Positions 1-11,117 of a stretch of 64,000 bases of DNA are shown piece by piece. The position numbers were made by a program, and so were the translations under genes. Location of the stretch: contig KV919003.1 of NCBI GenBank assembly GCA_002049455.2, forward strand, positions 58,575 to 122,574, read 5' to 3'. This DNA is from Porphyra umbilicalis. Taxonomy: Eukaryota; Rhodophyta; Bangiophyceae; Bangiales; Bangiaceae. Within the stretch, counting starts at the first letter, position 1; the number at the start of each line of letters is the position of its first letter. Below the pieces are notes generated by a model. The model searched no databases and was not told where the DNA came from. It worked only from the letters and a program-made list of their open reading frames with translations.

Positions 1-1388
1 GGCGGGGTGAGCGAGCAGTCAGATGGGAGTATCAGGCCCGTACGGCCGCTTCCCTGCCCCACCAGGTCTCTCTCCCCCGGGAGGCGTGAGAGCGCAATGT
101 AAAACGTACGCTTCACTACCACGTTCTCTATCCGTGAGGTATAACGTGGCGCCACCGCTGCCCCATACGACAGAGCTCCCGCGTGCGATGCGTAGTCGTT
201 TTGCCGCGCGGCTACGAATCGCCGCAAGAAGGCACCACGTAACTCCTGGATAAATCCCAGACGACTTCCTGCAGGGTGCCTCTGGGGGCCTCCGGGTGCC
301 TCTGGGTGCCTCCAGAATGCCTACTGGGGTGCGCGCAAGGTGCGCGCAAGGCTCCCAGACACGACTTTGAGCAGTGTCATATCGTACTGGGGATCTAAAA
401 TGCGAATATGGGACCTTACCCATTTGGAAGAACACTGTGGAGAACAGGGGTCCAGTACGCGACAAATCTCGGCAAATATCGTACTGGGGGCCCATTTAGG
501 ACCGTTTCAGATCAATCTGCAATACTGCTGGCCAACTCCCCAAGCACGTTCTCAGTACGTGGTACATTTTCGCGACGATACTGGTTCAAGAATCGGATTT
601 ATTCTGAATAGAATCTATATCCTGATTCATATCCTTCTTTTCTTGTCTATGGTTACAGATCCTATCCGTATTCAAGGAGGTGCGGCAACAATCTTATCTG
701 ATTCCAGGGACGTGCGTTCAACACCCAGGCCTTCAGGGCGGTAGCGCGCTCGGCGACGCATCGACAACGGGCACGCCGGCTGGCTCCATGGCCGCGAGCA
801 CGTCCGAGGGCACGTACAGCCACGTTGCCGTGGCGGGGGGGGCGTGGGGCGGGGAAATGGGGGCCGCCGCCGCTACCGCAGCGGCGGCGGCCCGCCGGCG
901 TGGCGCAACGCCCACGGGCAGGACCGTCACCCCGCCGCGCAGCACATCTGCGCACGGTGGGCGGGGCAGCCGACACGGCGCACGGGTGGGCGGGTGGAAT
1001 CGACCGCCGCGCGAAGGGGCGCTTCTAACCGCGACGGTAGATGGCGTCAGCAACCGCCGACGCGCCGCCGCAACAGAAGCCGGCGCGCAGGCACGATCAT
1101 CCGCGGGTTATCGTGAGCGCTTCGAACCCCGGAAGACGCTGCGCGTGGTCGCCGCGTGCAACTCGGGACGGTGGGGGGGGGCAGGGGGGCACGCGCCGTC
1201 CGGGCCCTGAGACCCCTGCGGCGGGGCAGTCCTTCTCAGCAACGTAACTCCATTCGCTTTTAGCGTCATCGCGACCCTTCCAACGCTGACACGCCCTCAG
1301 ATCCCTGATGACAAGAATGCAGACTGCCACCTCTGAAACGGAGAGCAAGTCCCATGATGTAAGTATATGTGTGCATCACTACACTTAG
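1..1388. other. Left flank, no gene recognised
   Basis: I see no convincing gene. 275-313 holds short imperfect repeats of a GTGCCTCTGGG-like unit and 328-351 a tandem 12-mer (ggtgcgcgcaag twice). 340-660 is AT-richer with no coding signal. The open frames at 660-1250 are GC-driven Ala/Arg/Gly strings without motifs. Confidence 0.5.
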
Positions 1389-2453
1389 TGGGGATACACG
1401 GCGAGAATTGCAAGAAAACACAGCGCAGCGGGCCCAAAACCGTCGTCCAGAGCACGTCTGCTTTTGGGTGTTTTGGGACGAACAGATAATCTGCAAACCG
1501 CCCTGGGGCTCTTTCAAGGCTGGTTTTTTCCAGAAAGGGCGCCAAAATCATATGTTCGCCGGGATAGATGCATCTCCACTCGTAAAAAGAGAGACACAGC
1601 ATGAGACGTATACACTTCACCCTTCCAGAAAGAGAGAGAGACGGAGAAGCATCTATGGCCCTGCTAGCAGGCGGAATGTGTTGAGTGAGGAACGATTCCT
1701 GTTCTCGCAAAAATAAATATGCAGGGACCTCGCATGGGATGGCCTCTGTGAGACTGTCAAGGGGGGTCCATCTGTTTTTTGCGCAGGAATTCTGTTTCAA
1801 CAAAGAGGAACACGGGCCTCCAAGAGGCTCAAAACAGGCAAAAACAGACGTGCTTTTGACGACGGTTGTGCGCCCGCTGCGCAGTGTAGGGTTGCAGAGC
1901 CCCCACTCGGCCAACCGCAGTCCCCCCCCTTGGGTGACGCGGCAAGGCAGTGTTTGAGGCTACCGGGCCAGCCGCCCCCCCGCTACCCGGTGCGGAGCGG
2001 TGTTATATGCCCGCGCGCGCGCGCACGCGCGGGCCGACCCGGCCAAACGAGCCACCCAGGCGCCCCCTCCCTCCGACGCACACGGGGCGCTGGGCACACA
2101 CACGCAGCGTGGGCGGGCAAGGCCTCCCCAGCTGCAACCACCGCCGTGCCGCTGAACCCCCCCCCCCTCACATGGCCCGGCAACGCACACAATCTCCGGC
2201 GGGAAACGGCCCGCAGGTCAAATCACACAAACAGGCAATCACAGCCACACACAGAGACCCCCCCCGGACGCTAGCGGCCGTGCGATCACCCGGCACGGCC
2301 CGACACGCCAGCAGAGCCACAGCACCTTCCATACGCACGGCCAAAGAGGCACGTGATTGGGCCATCGGCGGCCGACACGGTGAGATTCGCGCGAGGATGT
2401 GCAGGCTACCGCATCTTCCACATGACGCCCAGATCCCCGATCAGAGATTCACA
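1389..2453 (-). repeat. 3' LTR of the copia element, interrupted by a MITE
   Basis: This aligns with 8734-9337 over 35 bp (1389-1423) and then 569 bp (1885-2453). The 461 bp between them are absent from the other LTR and form a nested transposon plus its 3-bp duplication. The pol stop codon lies inside the first five bases of this LTR on the minus strand. Confidence 0.92.
1424..1881. mobile_element. 458-bp MITE nested in the 3' LTR
   Basis: Terminal inverted repeats of about 49 bp start CGCAGCGGGC (left 1424-1472, right 1833-1881) with about eight mismatches. CAG flanks both sides (1421-1423 and 1882-1884), and the uninterrupted LTR carries a single CAG at the same place (8766-8768), so a 3-bp duplication is directly shown by an empty site. 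There is no coding capacity. A 3-bp duplication is typical of PIF/Harbinger and CACTA elements; the termini do not read CACTA, so a Harbinger-related MITE is the better guess. Confidence 0.88.
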
Positions 2454-4530
2454 CTCCTAGCTTTCCGTCATCCGAGCGCGCCTGCTCCGGGGAAGCCGCC
2501 TGATGCGAGGGCGGTGCCACCGATACCGAAGGCGCCTCTGGCGTGATCCCCTGGGTCGTCGTCGGGTTTGCTGCCGGGTTGGAGCGAATAATCCACTGCT
2601 GTACGGGGTTGTTGTCGACCCCCGTCCGCATCATCGTGTTCAGCGCGGAGCAGAGGCCGGGCTTGGTCAGGCCGTCTGCAATGTTGTGCTCCGACTTGAC
2701 GACACCAACGTTGGATATCTCGTGCTTGCTGTAGGCATCTCGTGCGGCCGCGATGTCAATCATGAGCCGCTTCTCGGTCGTGTGAGATTCCCTCGTAATG
2801 ACGTCAAACATCTGCTTCGAGTCGGTCAGCATCACCAATGGCAAAGGCTGGTCGTACACGCGTTCCAAGTCGTGCTTGAGGATGTAGGCTGCGTCAAAGG
2901 CGTCTGCGAAGGCGTAGAACTCACCAGCCATGATGCTTCTCACGACGCGTCGTGCCTTCTTACTTGCATAGGTCAGCAAGTGGCACCGGTCCGCCCCGTC
3001 GCAGAGCAGCGCGATGAAGCCCAGCTGGGACGACATATCGTCGTTTGATGCAAAGGAAGCGTCCGCGTACACGCGCAAGTGGAGCGACGCGCGTTCGAGG
3101 GGACCGTAGCGCAGCACGAGTGATCTGGTCGACTTGGCATGTTTGACTACTTTGTTGTACTCCTTGACGTGGCGCTCGGAGAGAAGCGCTTCCGTCACTT
3201 GAGCGGCACGGTTGATGGCATAGCACAGATCTGGCCGACCGTGTGCGAGCCAGGCAAAAGCAGCACGCGCTCGTACAAAGTCGGTGAAACCGACTGCTAG
3301 CGGCAGTCGCGACAAGGCATCAATGTAGACAGTCTGGTCCAGGGTGAAAGACCTTGGTGGTCCCGGTAGCGTGCGCACGGACACGCCGATGAAGCTAAAG
3401 TCGTCGTACACGCGTGGTTTGAACTCAAACCTGTACAGAGTTGCCGTCGTCAGGTCTTGGAACCTCTTGTTTCCGCCCATGCAGGAGTCGTCCACGTCGG
3501 CGCCTAGCAGCCCGTCGGGGTCGCCAACGTCCTTCTTGAGGAATAGCGCGGGGTCACCAGTAAGCGGGTTCATGACCAGGTCCTCCTTGACGTGGAGCAT
3601 GAACGTGACGTCCCAGTAGTCACCGGCTTCCGGGGCACCGTACAGGGGCTTGAGCATCCGCAGCAGCTCGTCTTCAGCCAGCCCAAAGTATTTGGCGTCG
3701 CGTGGCCGCACCTTCAAGTAGAGTTCACGTGCCATGGCATCCTTGCTCTGCAGTTACGCCTGGTTGACGTCGTGGGAGAAGAAACGCCAACCAAACACCG
3801 CACTCGTTGACACGATGACCTTCGTGGAGCTCTGTCGCAACGTTGACAAGTTGTGTACGATGAACGGCTTCTCACAGTCCCCACAGCCCTGGGCAACATA
3901 ACGGGCCTTTGCCGCATCCGTCGGGGTGTTGGGCAGTTTGATCGCCAACACGAAGCGTGCACCAAGGATGTTGGCGTTGTCCGGCACGTCGTCCTTGTGC
4001 ACCTTTTCCCAGACACATCGACGCTTGAGGCCGTCGGCCTCCGCTTGTTTGGCAAGCTCCATCGGCTCTGACGTTGCGCGTGGGTCACCGGGTTGGAGAA
4101 CCTCCGTGATGAAGGTCAAACTGGGCTGGTCGTCGGCCGTTGTAGAGCCGCGGTGCTCTCGACGCGCCACCTCCCTGATCCGCCGGCCAACACTGTTGAC
4201 AAGTGCATCCGCCGCAGAGATACCGTCGGAAACGTTGTGAGCAGCCGGGGACATCCCGGTATTCACGGAAGACTGATTGACTGTCGTCGTGGCGCTCGTC
4301 TTCATGGCTTCTTCGGCAGGCGTGGTCGCTCCCGTGATCCGCGGTGGTGCGTCCGCCGCTGCCGTGCCCGTTGGTGTCGCCTCGAGTGATGCTGCCGTCT
4401 CTTCGGTCCCGCTCGTAGCGCTCACTGGCGTTTTCGATGGCTTGTACACCTTCACCTGGTGTATGGAGAACAGCTTGAGTTGGTCCTTGATGTTGAGCCA
4501 CAGCAACTTGCCATCGCTTCCTTCGACCAT
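2449..4530 (-). pseudogene. Copia pol: reverse transcriptase and RNase H
   Basis: Reading on the minus strand, an acidic linker leads into the RT fingers (KRRCVWEKVHKDD, GARFVLAIK, ARYVAQGC), then DVNQA, then a TAA stop at 3754-3756 where the family has an aromatic residue, and the same frame resumes with LQSKDAMARELYLKVRP, LKPLYGAPEAGDYW and GADVDDSCMGG (the YVDD catalytic box with VDD kept). RNase H follows with YADASFASNDD, the glutamate of MAGEFYAF and the aspartate of MLTDSKQ, then HNIADGLTKPG, typical of copia. The two open stretches are in one frame separated by a single nonsense codon. The role in an intact element is to copy the RNA into cDNA inside the particle. The TGA stop overlaps the start of the 3' LTR. 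Confidence 0.92.
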
Positions 4531-4548
4531 GTATGGGCCCTCCCACTT

Positions 4549-5382
4549 CTAGGACTTCTCACAGAAGACAAGCACGCGCGTGCCGGGTCCCACCTCGAGC
4601 TCTGCCGCCCTCGGAAGCCGCTCCCGGAACGCCTTGCTCAGTCGCGCCTGCGCCACGAGCTTGACCATATCGGCGCGCGCCTCGGCGATGGCTTGGCAGC
4701 GCTCACGGTGACCGGGTAGGTTCGCCGGCTTGACAGGCATACGGGGGTTGACCCCAAGCACAAGCGACTGCGGTGAGATGCCGGCAGGTCCTGCCGTCTG
4801 GTTCATGGCCCACACAGCCAGAGCGAGCGCCACGTCGAGAGGAATGCTTGCACGATCCATGCGGACCGTGCGGTAGATCTTCCGCAACATGGCGTGGTAC
4901 CGTTCGCCGGCGCCAAGCGAGTTGTGACTCTCAATGCCCGAGTCGATCGGCTTGATCCCCACGTCGCGCATCATCTGCTTCCACTCGTCCGACTGCAGGT
5001 TGGTCCCCTGGTCCGCATGCAGCTGCTCCGGGTAGCCCGCATACACTGCCACCCAGATGCGGAGGAAGGCGTCCCTCACCGATTTGGCGCTCACGCGATC
5101 ACGACGAAAGGTGGCGGCACTGAACAGCGTGTCTCGGTCAACGACGTGAAGGACAGGCATTTGCTTCAACGTCATCAAGTCGATCATCACCCGCCGATTG
5201 AAGCAGAGGTCCTCTTCCGGCATGGCAACACGGAAGCGGCTTGGCTCCTTGGCAAGACGTTGGCACTTTTCACAGGCCTCCGCAATCTTCTCCAGCTGCC
5301 GCAGCGTCCCGCGTGTCGCTTCCTGGTCCTTCGACCGACGCATAAACGCGTAGAGACGCTCGGGCTTGGCATGGCCTGGCAT
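4549..5382 (-). pseudogene. Copia pol: integrase
   Basis: The frame has the tail of the HHCC zinc-binding module (CEKC near residue 37), then a retroviral-type integrase core: the first acidic residue in MIDLMT, the second in HADQGTNLQSDEW, and the glutamate in GAGERYHAMLRKIY, giving the DDE triad that joins cDNA to host DNA. It ends in a TAG at 4549-4551 within CEKS-stop-KWEGPY; the RT frame continues directly beyond in the same phase, so this is a second single nonsense codon in one original polyprotein. Its upstream end is joined to the protease frame by a frameshift at about 5380. Confidence 0.92.
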
Positions 5383-5962
5383 GGTAAAAATGCTTGTGGA
5401 TGCGTTGCAGCTCGGAAAAGGTGTACAGGATGTCGGATCCCCAGTCGAGGTAGATGTGGCCGTACTTACGCACTACAGGCACCGCCACACCTTCGTTGAC
5501 GCAGACCAGGTGGTTGGTGACGTTGTTGACGTACATGCGATAACGGTCCATGATGTCCAGGCCCAGCAGGAACGGCACGTTCAATGCAATGACTTTGACG
5601 AACAGCTGCAAGAAGTAGTCTTCAGCAATGGGTAAGCGGATGGAGACAGCGCCGAGGGTGTCAAACGAACAGCCACCTAGCCGGTAGCTCCACAGCTCCT
5701 TCGCCGTCTCCAGGTCGGCCTCTTGACCGATCGACGCCATATACGCCTCTGCCTGCGGCTTTCCAATGACCGTGTGCTGTGCACCTGCGTCGAGGCAGGC
5801 GCCAAGGAACTTCTCCTTGGCGGTCAGCAAGGCAACGCTGGTTGGTTCTTCCTCAATGTTGGGCTTGGGCGGTGGTCGTCTGTTGCCGGGGGAATGTCGA
5901 CGGATCAGACCCCCGGCGGGAAACCCGGGCCGGAGCCACTGTGCCCAGCGTCCGCATCGCAC
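5270..5962 (-). pseudogene. Copia pol: aspartic protease and pre-integrase zinc motif
   Basis: The catalytic motif is LDAGAQHTVIG (the DTG/DSG box of retropepsins, here DAG), followed by a hydrophobic flap region and FLLGLDIMDRY, the second conserved block of the fold. The C-terminal part carries SELQRIHKHFYH, the histidine pair of the integrase zinc domain, whose cysteines lie in the next reading frame. The shift is caused by an imperfect 10-bp duplication (catgccaggc/catgccaagc on the minus strand, about 5371-5392). The join to the upstream gag frame near 5905-5960 also needs a frame change, which could be a decay lesion or programmed. Confidence 0.88.
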
Positions 5963-8026
5963 ATTGCGCCAGTAAGTCCGTAGTAGAGCTCCGCGGTACC
6001 CGACTTGACACCATCATCGTCGCTGGTGCTGGTTGGCGCATCCTGTTGCCTGTCACAGTCTGCGGCTTGGTCTTTGGCCAGGCCGTCGTTGTCACTCACG
6101 TTGACATCTCGCGTCTCGATGACGTCACTGAGCAACGCGCCGCGCAGCTCTTGGCACATCTCGTAGTAAACGGTGGTCGCCACGTCTTTGGCCGGGCGCT
6201 GTTCAGCCCAGAAGTCAGTCCGTTGCTTGTGGACCCTCTCTCAGTTCACCTTGGCGGGACACGCGGCAAGGCGGTGAGTCTTGTCCCCGCAGTTACAGCA
6301 TCCGGCACGACGTGGGGGCCCCGCGGCGCGGTGCTCGCCCGCTGGACGCGCCGACAGGCGAGTAGCGCTCCCCTTGTTGGCGACAGCGTACCGGCCCTGA
6401 CCACCAAAGTAGACGCTTGTCACGCCATCGTCCGCCGTATCTGCTGCACTCGATGCGCGATCGCGCACAACCGCTCTTTCTGCGTCTGTCTTGAGGGACA
6501 GTGACGCATGGAGCTCGCCGTACAGCTCCTGGAAGGTCACGGGTTGTACGTCTTGGCGGCTCAGCGGCTGCATTGCCCAGGGGTAGCCAATGACTGCTCC
6601 GCGCAGAAAGTGCGCCCGGTGTGCATCTCCGGGAAACTCCCGTGGCAGCTTCTTGGCAACGCGCGCAATGATGGTAAAGACCTTCTCGAGTGCGTCCACC
6701 TCCGACACGTCCGCCTTGATGAAGTCGCTCATGCGAAGGTTCTGGAGATGGTTCGCGGCGCGGACTTGGTGCACAGCGGTGAGGAAGCGTCCTTCGGTCT
6801 TGGCGCACGCGGTCTCATACGAGACGGTTGTCCGCATCACCTCGTCCAGGTAGAATCTCAGCGCCTCGCCGTCTAGTAGGTTGTTTGTGCAAGAGCAGCA
6901 TCTTTTGGTGCGCCGACACGCCAAAGTCGCGCGTAACAAGATCGTACTGCGTCTTTTAGTCGGTAAACAACTGGTCTGTCTTGCCCGTGAAGTTTGCTGC
7001 TCGGTCCTTGACACGTCCACTTGTCTCACTCGCCTGACGGCTCTCCATGGCAGAGACCGCCACGTTATCGTGGATATTTGCAGGCCCGGATCCACCGAGG
7101 TGGCCTGTGCCGTAGCCGTGGCTACGGCGGTCGTCGTGAAAGAAACCGCCGTCTCCGGCGCCGCCACTGCGGTCAGAACGTTCCAAGGCATCGCCACCGC
7201 CGTCCAGGCGGTGCCCAGCGGTCCCAAAGCCACTACCATGGGCGCCAGAGCCTTGGTCGCCTCCGAACCCGTCGTGGGCACCGCCCACGCGGCCGCCGCC
7301 TGACACGCCTTGGGGGTCATCACGCCGACCAGTGCGATGGTCACTTCGAGAGGCACCATGATGTACACCTCCCGGGCCACCGATGTCCATCCCGAGGTTG
7401 CCACCTTGGCTTCCGCGTTCCGGGGAACGCCGGCACAGGCGAGCATCTTGGCTTCGCATCCCCATGAAGTCGGGACGCCTCGTGTCGTCCCCCACGAGCG
7501 TGCCGCCAAGGTACCGAGCCGGTGGATTGACGCCGCGGCCCTGAGGCCCGGGCGCGTCACCCGCCACTAATCCCGTGGGGCTTGGAGCCGTCGGCTTGCG
7601 CGTGTAGTCTCGGTAGTCCTCCATCAACAGCTTTATGGCCAAGTCGTGCTCATCGTCCTCGTACAGCTGCGACGCCAGCGCCATGGCCGCATTCGGCGCG
7701 TCGTCCATGTTGATCTCGGCTCGCCAGTAGTTGAGCCACTCAAGCAGCTCCGCGTACAGCACCGGCAAGACCATCATATCGCGGGAAAACAGCTTGCCAG
7801 GCGGAAACAAATTGGCAACCCAACGCTTGACCTCCGCACCCGTGATAGGCACCGAGTCATCCGAAGCGTTGATTAGACGAATGCAGTGCACAAACCCGGC
7901 AGGCACGATGGGGAGAGTGTTTGCATTAAGTGCCGGCATGAATACGCGTACCATCATAGCGCCCGTGCCCGACACGCCTGCATGCAGCCGCAGAGCCGCC
8001 AATGCTGAGTCCGTCTCACTCGGCAT
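5905..8026 (-). pseudogene. Copia gag with zinc knuckle
   Basis: From an ATG at 8026 the frame covers a Gag-like N-terminus (LFPPGKLFSRDMM, YAELLEWLNYWRAEI) and a Gly/Asp/His-rich middle, and stops at a TAA (6956-6958) in FTD-stop-KTQY. A one-base gain in an A triplet (6884-6886) then moves the coding signal one frame over, where NNLLDGEALRFYLDEV and the capsid-like helical region continue to CCNCGDKTHRLAAC, an exact C-x2-C-x4-H-x4-C zinc knuckle for RNA binding. A TGA follows at 6241-6243; the same frame stays open to 5905 (an acidic linker). Whether this TGA was an original gag/pol boundary cannot be told from one copy. Confidence 0.85.
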
Positions 8027-8733
8027 CGTACACGAATACTGTAGACGAGGAGAATCTTGGCCAAGGTCTTGATCGGCGTCAGGAAGGCGTCAGCGCGTGC
8101 GGAGGCACGACACACGAGCGCAACAGAGAACCACTCGCACTGGGGCCCTACATAGAGAAGTGGAGCGTATTCCCCCAGCGGTGTCCACGGTTGCGGGTCA
8201 CCTCCCAGCGAGGTAGGAAGCCTACCCCTCCAGTAACAGCCACGGGGGGCTGCTAGATTTCGGGAGAGTACCCTTGTGGCGCTGGCGACGAAGGGCAACT
8301 CGACAGGCCGAAGCCCCAGTACAGCCCCGTCGACGTACCCAGCACCCCGCGTTACCGTCGCCGCGATTTTCTATGGGGCCAGCTTCAGTTCCCCGGTGTT
8401 CACCGAGCCCGTCACACGCTCACACGCCCACTTGTTCCCGCCAACGCCGCCCGTACAGCCAAGCGGTCCCACCCGCCCGACCACACCTACACGGCACACG
8501 GGGGCGCAAGGGTCATTGCACTGACCCGCGGAGGCCGGATGGCACCCCCAGATCACGCCAGCCTGGCCAGGAAAGCCCCAGGCTTCCACGCGGCGGGGGT
8601 GGAGAGCGACGCCAGGTCGACAAGAAGGGCACGCTCGTTCACGGCCCGCAACGCCGCAAAAGATGGAGCCGCCTTCGTCGTCGGTGCGCACAGCACAACA
8701 GCGCACGTCTCGTTCGCCGTAAAGAATCGCGAT
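8027..8733 (-). other. Copia untranslated leader
   Basis: About 700 bp between the 5' LTR and the gag ATG hold no conserved protein. The bases directly after the LTR on the minus strand (ATCGCGATTCTTTACGG) do not begin with TGG and do not resemble a usual tRNA 3'-end complement. Confidence 0.6.
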
Positions 8734-9337
8734 TGTGGATACACGGCCAGAATTGCAAGAAAACACAGTGTAGGGATGCAGAGCCCCCACACGGCCAATC
8801 GCAGTCCCCCCCCTTGGGTGACGCGGCAAGGCAGTGTTCGAGGCTACCGAGCCAGCCGCCCCCCCGCTACCCGGTGCGGAGCGGTGTTATATGCCCGCGC
8901 GCGCGCGCACGCGCGGGCCGACCCGGCCAAACGAGCCACCCAGGCGCCCCCTCCCTCCGACGCACACGGGGCGCTGGGCACACACACGCAGCGTGGGCGG
9001 GCAAGGCCTCCCCAGCTGCAACCACCGCCGTGCCGCTGAACCCCGCCCCCCTCACATGGCCCGGCAACGCACACAATCTCCGGCGGGAAACGGCCCGCAG
9101 GTCAAATCACACAAACAGGCAATCACAGCCACACACAGAGACCCCCCCCGGACGCTAGCGGCCGTGCGATCACCCGGCACGGCCCGACACGCCAGCAGAG
9201 CCACAGCACCTTCCATACGCACGGCCAAAGAGGCACGTGATTGGGCCATCGGCGGCCGACACGGTGAGATTCGCGCGAGGATGTGCAGGCTACCGCATCT
9301 TCCACATGACGCCCAGATCCCCGATCACAGATTCTTA
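8734..9337 (-). repeat. 5' LTR of the copia element
   Basis: 604 bp, uninterrupted copy. It starts TGTGGATACACGG on the plus strand and ends ATTCTTA, next to the CTTAG duplication. It contains an alternating CG tract that is palindromic (cccgcgcgcgcgcacgcgc). Confidence 0.93.
8886..8893 (-). promoter_or_regulatory. TATA-like box in the 5' LTR
   Basis: Minus-strand CATATAAC, directly downstream of the CG palindrome and about 840 bp before gag; the same box is kept in the other LTR at 2002-2009. It is the only TATA-like site in an otherwise GC-rich LTR, so it is the likely core promoter. Confidence 0.5.
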
Positions 9338-10117
9338 CTTAGAGAGCACCCTGTCCTAAAGGCCAGGTAAAAAGCTGGTCACCCACTCCGCCAAGCTTTG
9401 GAGATACTCCCACTCGAGCGTATGAAAGTCTGTCGCACTGCCTGCCAATCCTCAGTGGCTGGATCAGTGCCGAATACCGTACTTGCGGTCAAATCTGAAA
9501 CCCTTGATGAGGTCTGTACTGGAGTAATTGCGCGACGGTTCTGCGAACGGTCGGTGGGCCTGTTCAAATCCGGCAAAAGACTGTTTCAAGGAATCGCGGA
9601 AACAGCACGGGGACAAGGCAACGGGGACGCATGCTGGACCCGTGCTTTAGTTTTCTATGTTATTGCTGACCTCCAAAAAATGGCGGTTGCAGAGTGGTTT
9701 TAATAATTCAACGGCGTACGTGGACCAATGGAAAGACTAGGAACCATGTGAGTTACTTACACAGTCTCCTCATGCAGCTCTGCGCACCGGAAACGCACTT
9801 CAGGATCTCAAGAAATGTGAAGAAATTTGTTGATCTCATGAAACATCACACAGGCCTGGCCCAGAACCATCTCCATGACCTCTCCAGGCCTAAGCAAGGG
9901 GCCCAAAAATCTCAAGAAATCTCATTGTGGGTTGCAATGGCTCTGCGTGACTCCTGCAAGACACGTTGATTGGCTTGCAAGATTACTGGCGGTAACACCC
10001 AGCCAATAGTTTGATCGTGCCTGGTCGAACAGCCAATCCGACTTCACTTCTATGCTGTGTTGTCGGCTCTGCCTCCCATCTCTCTGCAACCGCCATTTTT
10101 CGGAGGTTAGCAATAAC
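9338..10117. other. Intergenic, no gene recognised
   Basis: A 101-codon open frame at 9398-9703 (+) has no recognisable motif. CCAATC/GCCAAT-type boxes recur at 9436, 10008 and 10031. I see no other structure. Confidence 0.4.
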
Positions 10118-10880
10118 ATACTTCTATGGCCACCCAATCCCATGGACGGTCGGCTGGTGCACGCGGCCCGGTGGGAATGCGGAATTGTTGGGGCGACCCC
10201 CGACATTGTTTTTCTCCCAAGACACCCGCTTGTTGCGTCGGGGACGCGCGCCGTGCCCGTGGTTTGGAAATCTGCGACCACAAACGTATGGCCACTCAAT
10301 CCCGTTGACCAAGCATCTCAAAAGTTACGGATACAGGGGCGTGCCTGAGCAGTACAATCTTCTTTCCAGAGCACCCACAGAGTTTGGGAATTCTGACCTG
10401 CCGCCTGTAAGCATGCGCGGAGCAAGAGGCTCTGACGTGCCGTATTTGCCGGTGACCGACGTTTCCGCTCGTCACGTCCAGACGTGGGAAGAAGGGGGGT
10501 AAATAAGCAGCGTTATTTTCTTTCCAGACCACCCAACGACTTTGGAGTGCTGACCTGTCACCATCCCGCATGCACGGTGACCGAGGATCTCACAGGGGTT
10601 TTTCATTGGTGCCTGTATGTAGCGTTGACCGACGTTTGGATCGGCATGCGCAAACTACGGACGCAGGGGCATACCTCAGCACTGCCATCTTCTTTCCAGA
10701 GCACCCAAAGACTTTTGGAATGCTGACCTGCCGCCTGTCAGCATGCGCGGAGCAAGAGGCTCTGAAGTGCCGTCTTGGCCGGTGACCCACATTTCGGCTC
10801 GCCACGTGCAAACTAGGGATGAAGGGGGGTAAGTGAGCAGCGCAATCTTCTTTAGAGCGCACCCGAAGACTTTGTAAGTG
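10118..10880. repeat. Diverged tandem array, ~155-170-bp unit
   Basis: A landmark TTCTTTCCAGAGCACCC recurs at about 10364, 10517, 10690 and 10848 (variants), each followed by AAAGACTTTGG, GCTGACCTG, a GCATGC motif and a GTGACCGACGTTT stretch. An earlier landmark TATGGCCAC[CT]CAATCCC at 10123 and 10288 has the same spacing. That gives about five diverged copies. A detached partial copy lies at 11355-11443 (GACCTGTCACC, GTGCACGGTGAC). Confidence 0.7.
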
Positions 10881-11059
10881 CTGAGGCCTTGTCTAGACGG
10901 CGCGTGCATGGCGTGCACAGACGAGTGCTAGCCAATCGGAACGCACAGCTGCAATCACACGCGAATCACGCAGACCTTATTCGTCCTTCACGGACCGATC
11001 GGATGCTATGGCACACGAAGGAGTTACGAGCAAAATGTGCCATTTCGTCCCTCTTGGGC

Positions 11060-11117
11060 CGAACACGTTCACGTGTGCGAGATTTTTTTTTATATCTCAC
11101 GCACGTGAACGTGTTCG
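11060..11117. repeat. 24-bp stem hairpin with T-rich loop
   Basis: Arms 11060-11083 and 11094-11117 pair with two mismatches (CGAACACGTTCACGTG at the base). The loop is mostly T. The arms include overlapping E-box-like CACGTG palindromes. Confidence 0.85.

Larger units (their letters stand above)
1389..9337 (-). mobile_element. Decayed Ty1/copia-type LTR retrotransposon
   Basis: Two direct repeats of 604 bp (1389-2453 once a nested insert is removed, and 8734-9337) bracket a minus-strand gag-protease-integrase-RT-RNase H order, which is the copia order. The element is flanked by CTTAG on both sides (1384-1388 and 9338-9342), a perfect 5-bp target duplication. On the minus strand the LTRs read TG...CA; the outer TG of the 5' LTR has become TA. 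By eye the LTRs differ at roughly a dozen positions (about 2%), so insertion is fairly recent, yet the internal frame carries several nonsense codons and frameshifts. A purine-rich tract (GGAAAGCTAGGAG) lies directly upstream of the 3' LTR. No TGG-type primer site follows the 5' LTR. The copy is non-autonomous. Confidence 0.93.

Noticed and set aside
680-1210. Ala/Gly/Arg-rich plus-strand frame next to the copia element
   Set aside because: Composition only; overlapping frames on both strands are similar.
3754-4551. Stops at 3754 and 4549 as gene boundaries of separate proteins
   Set aside because: Both lie inside conserved blocks and the same frame continues on each side, so they are nonsense codons in one polyprotein.
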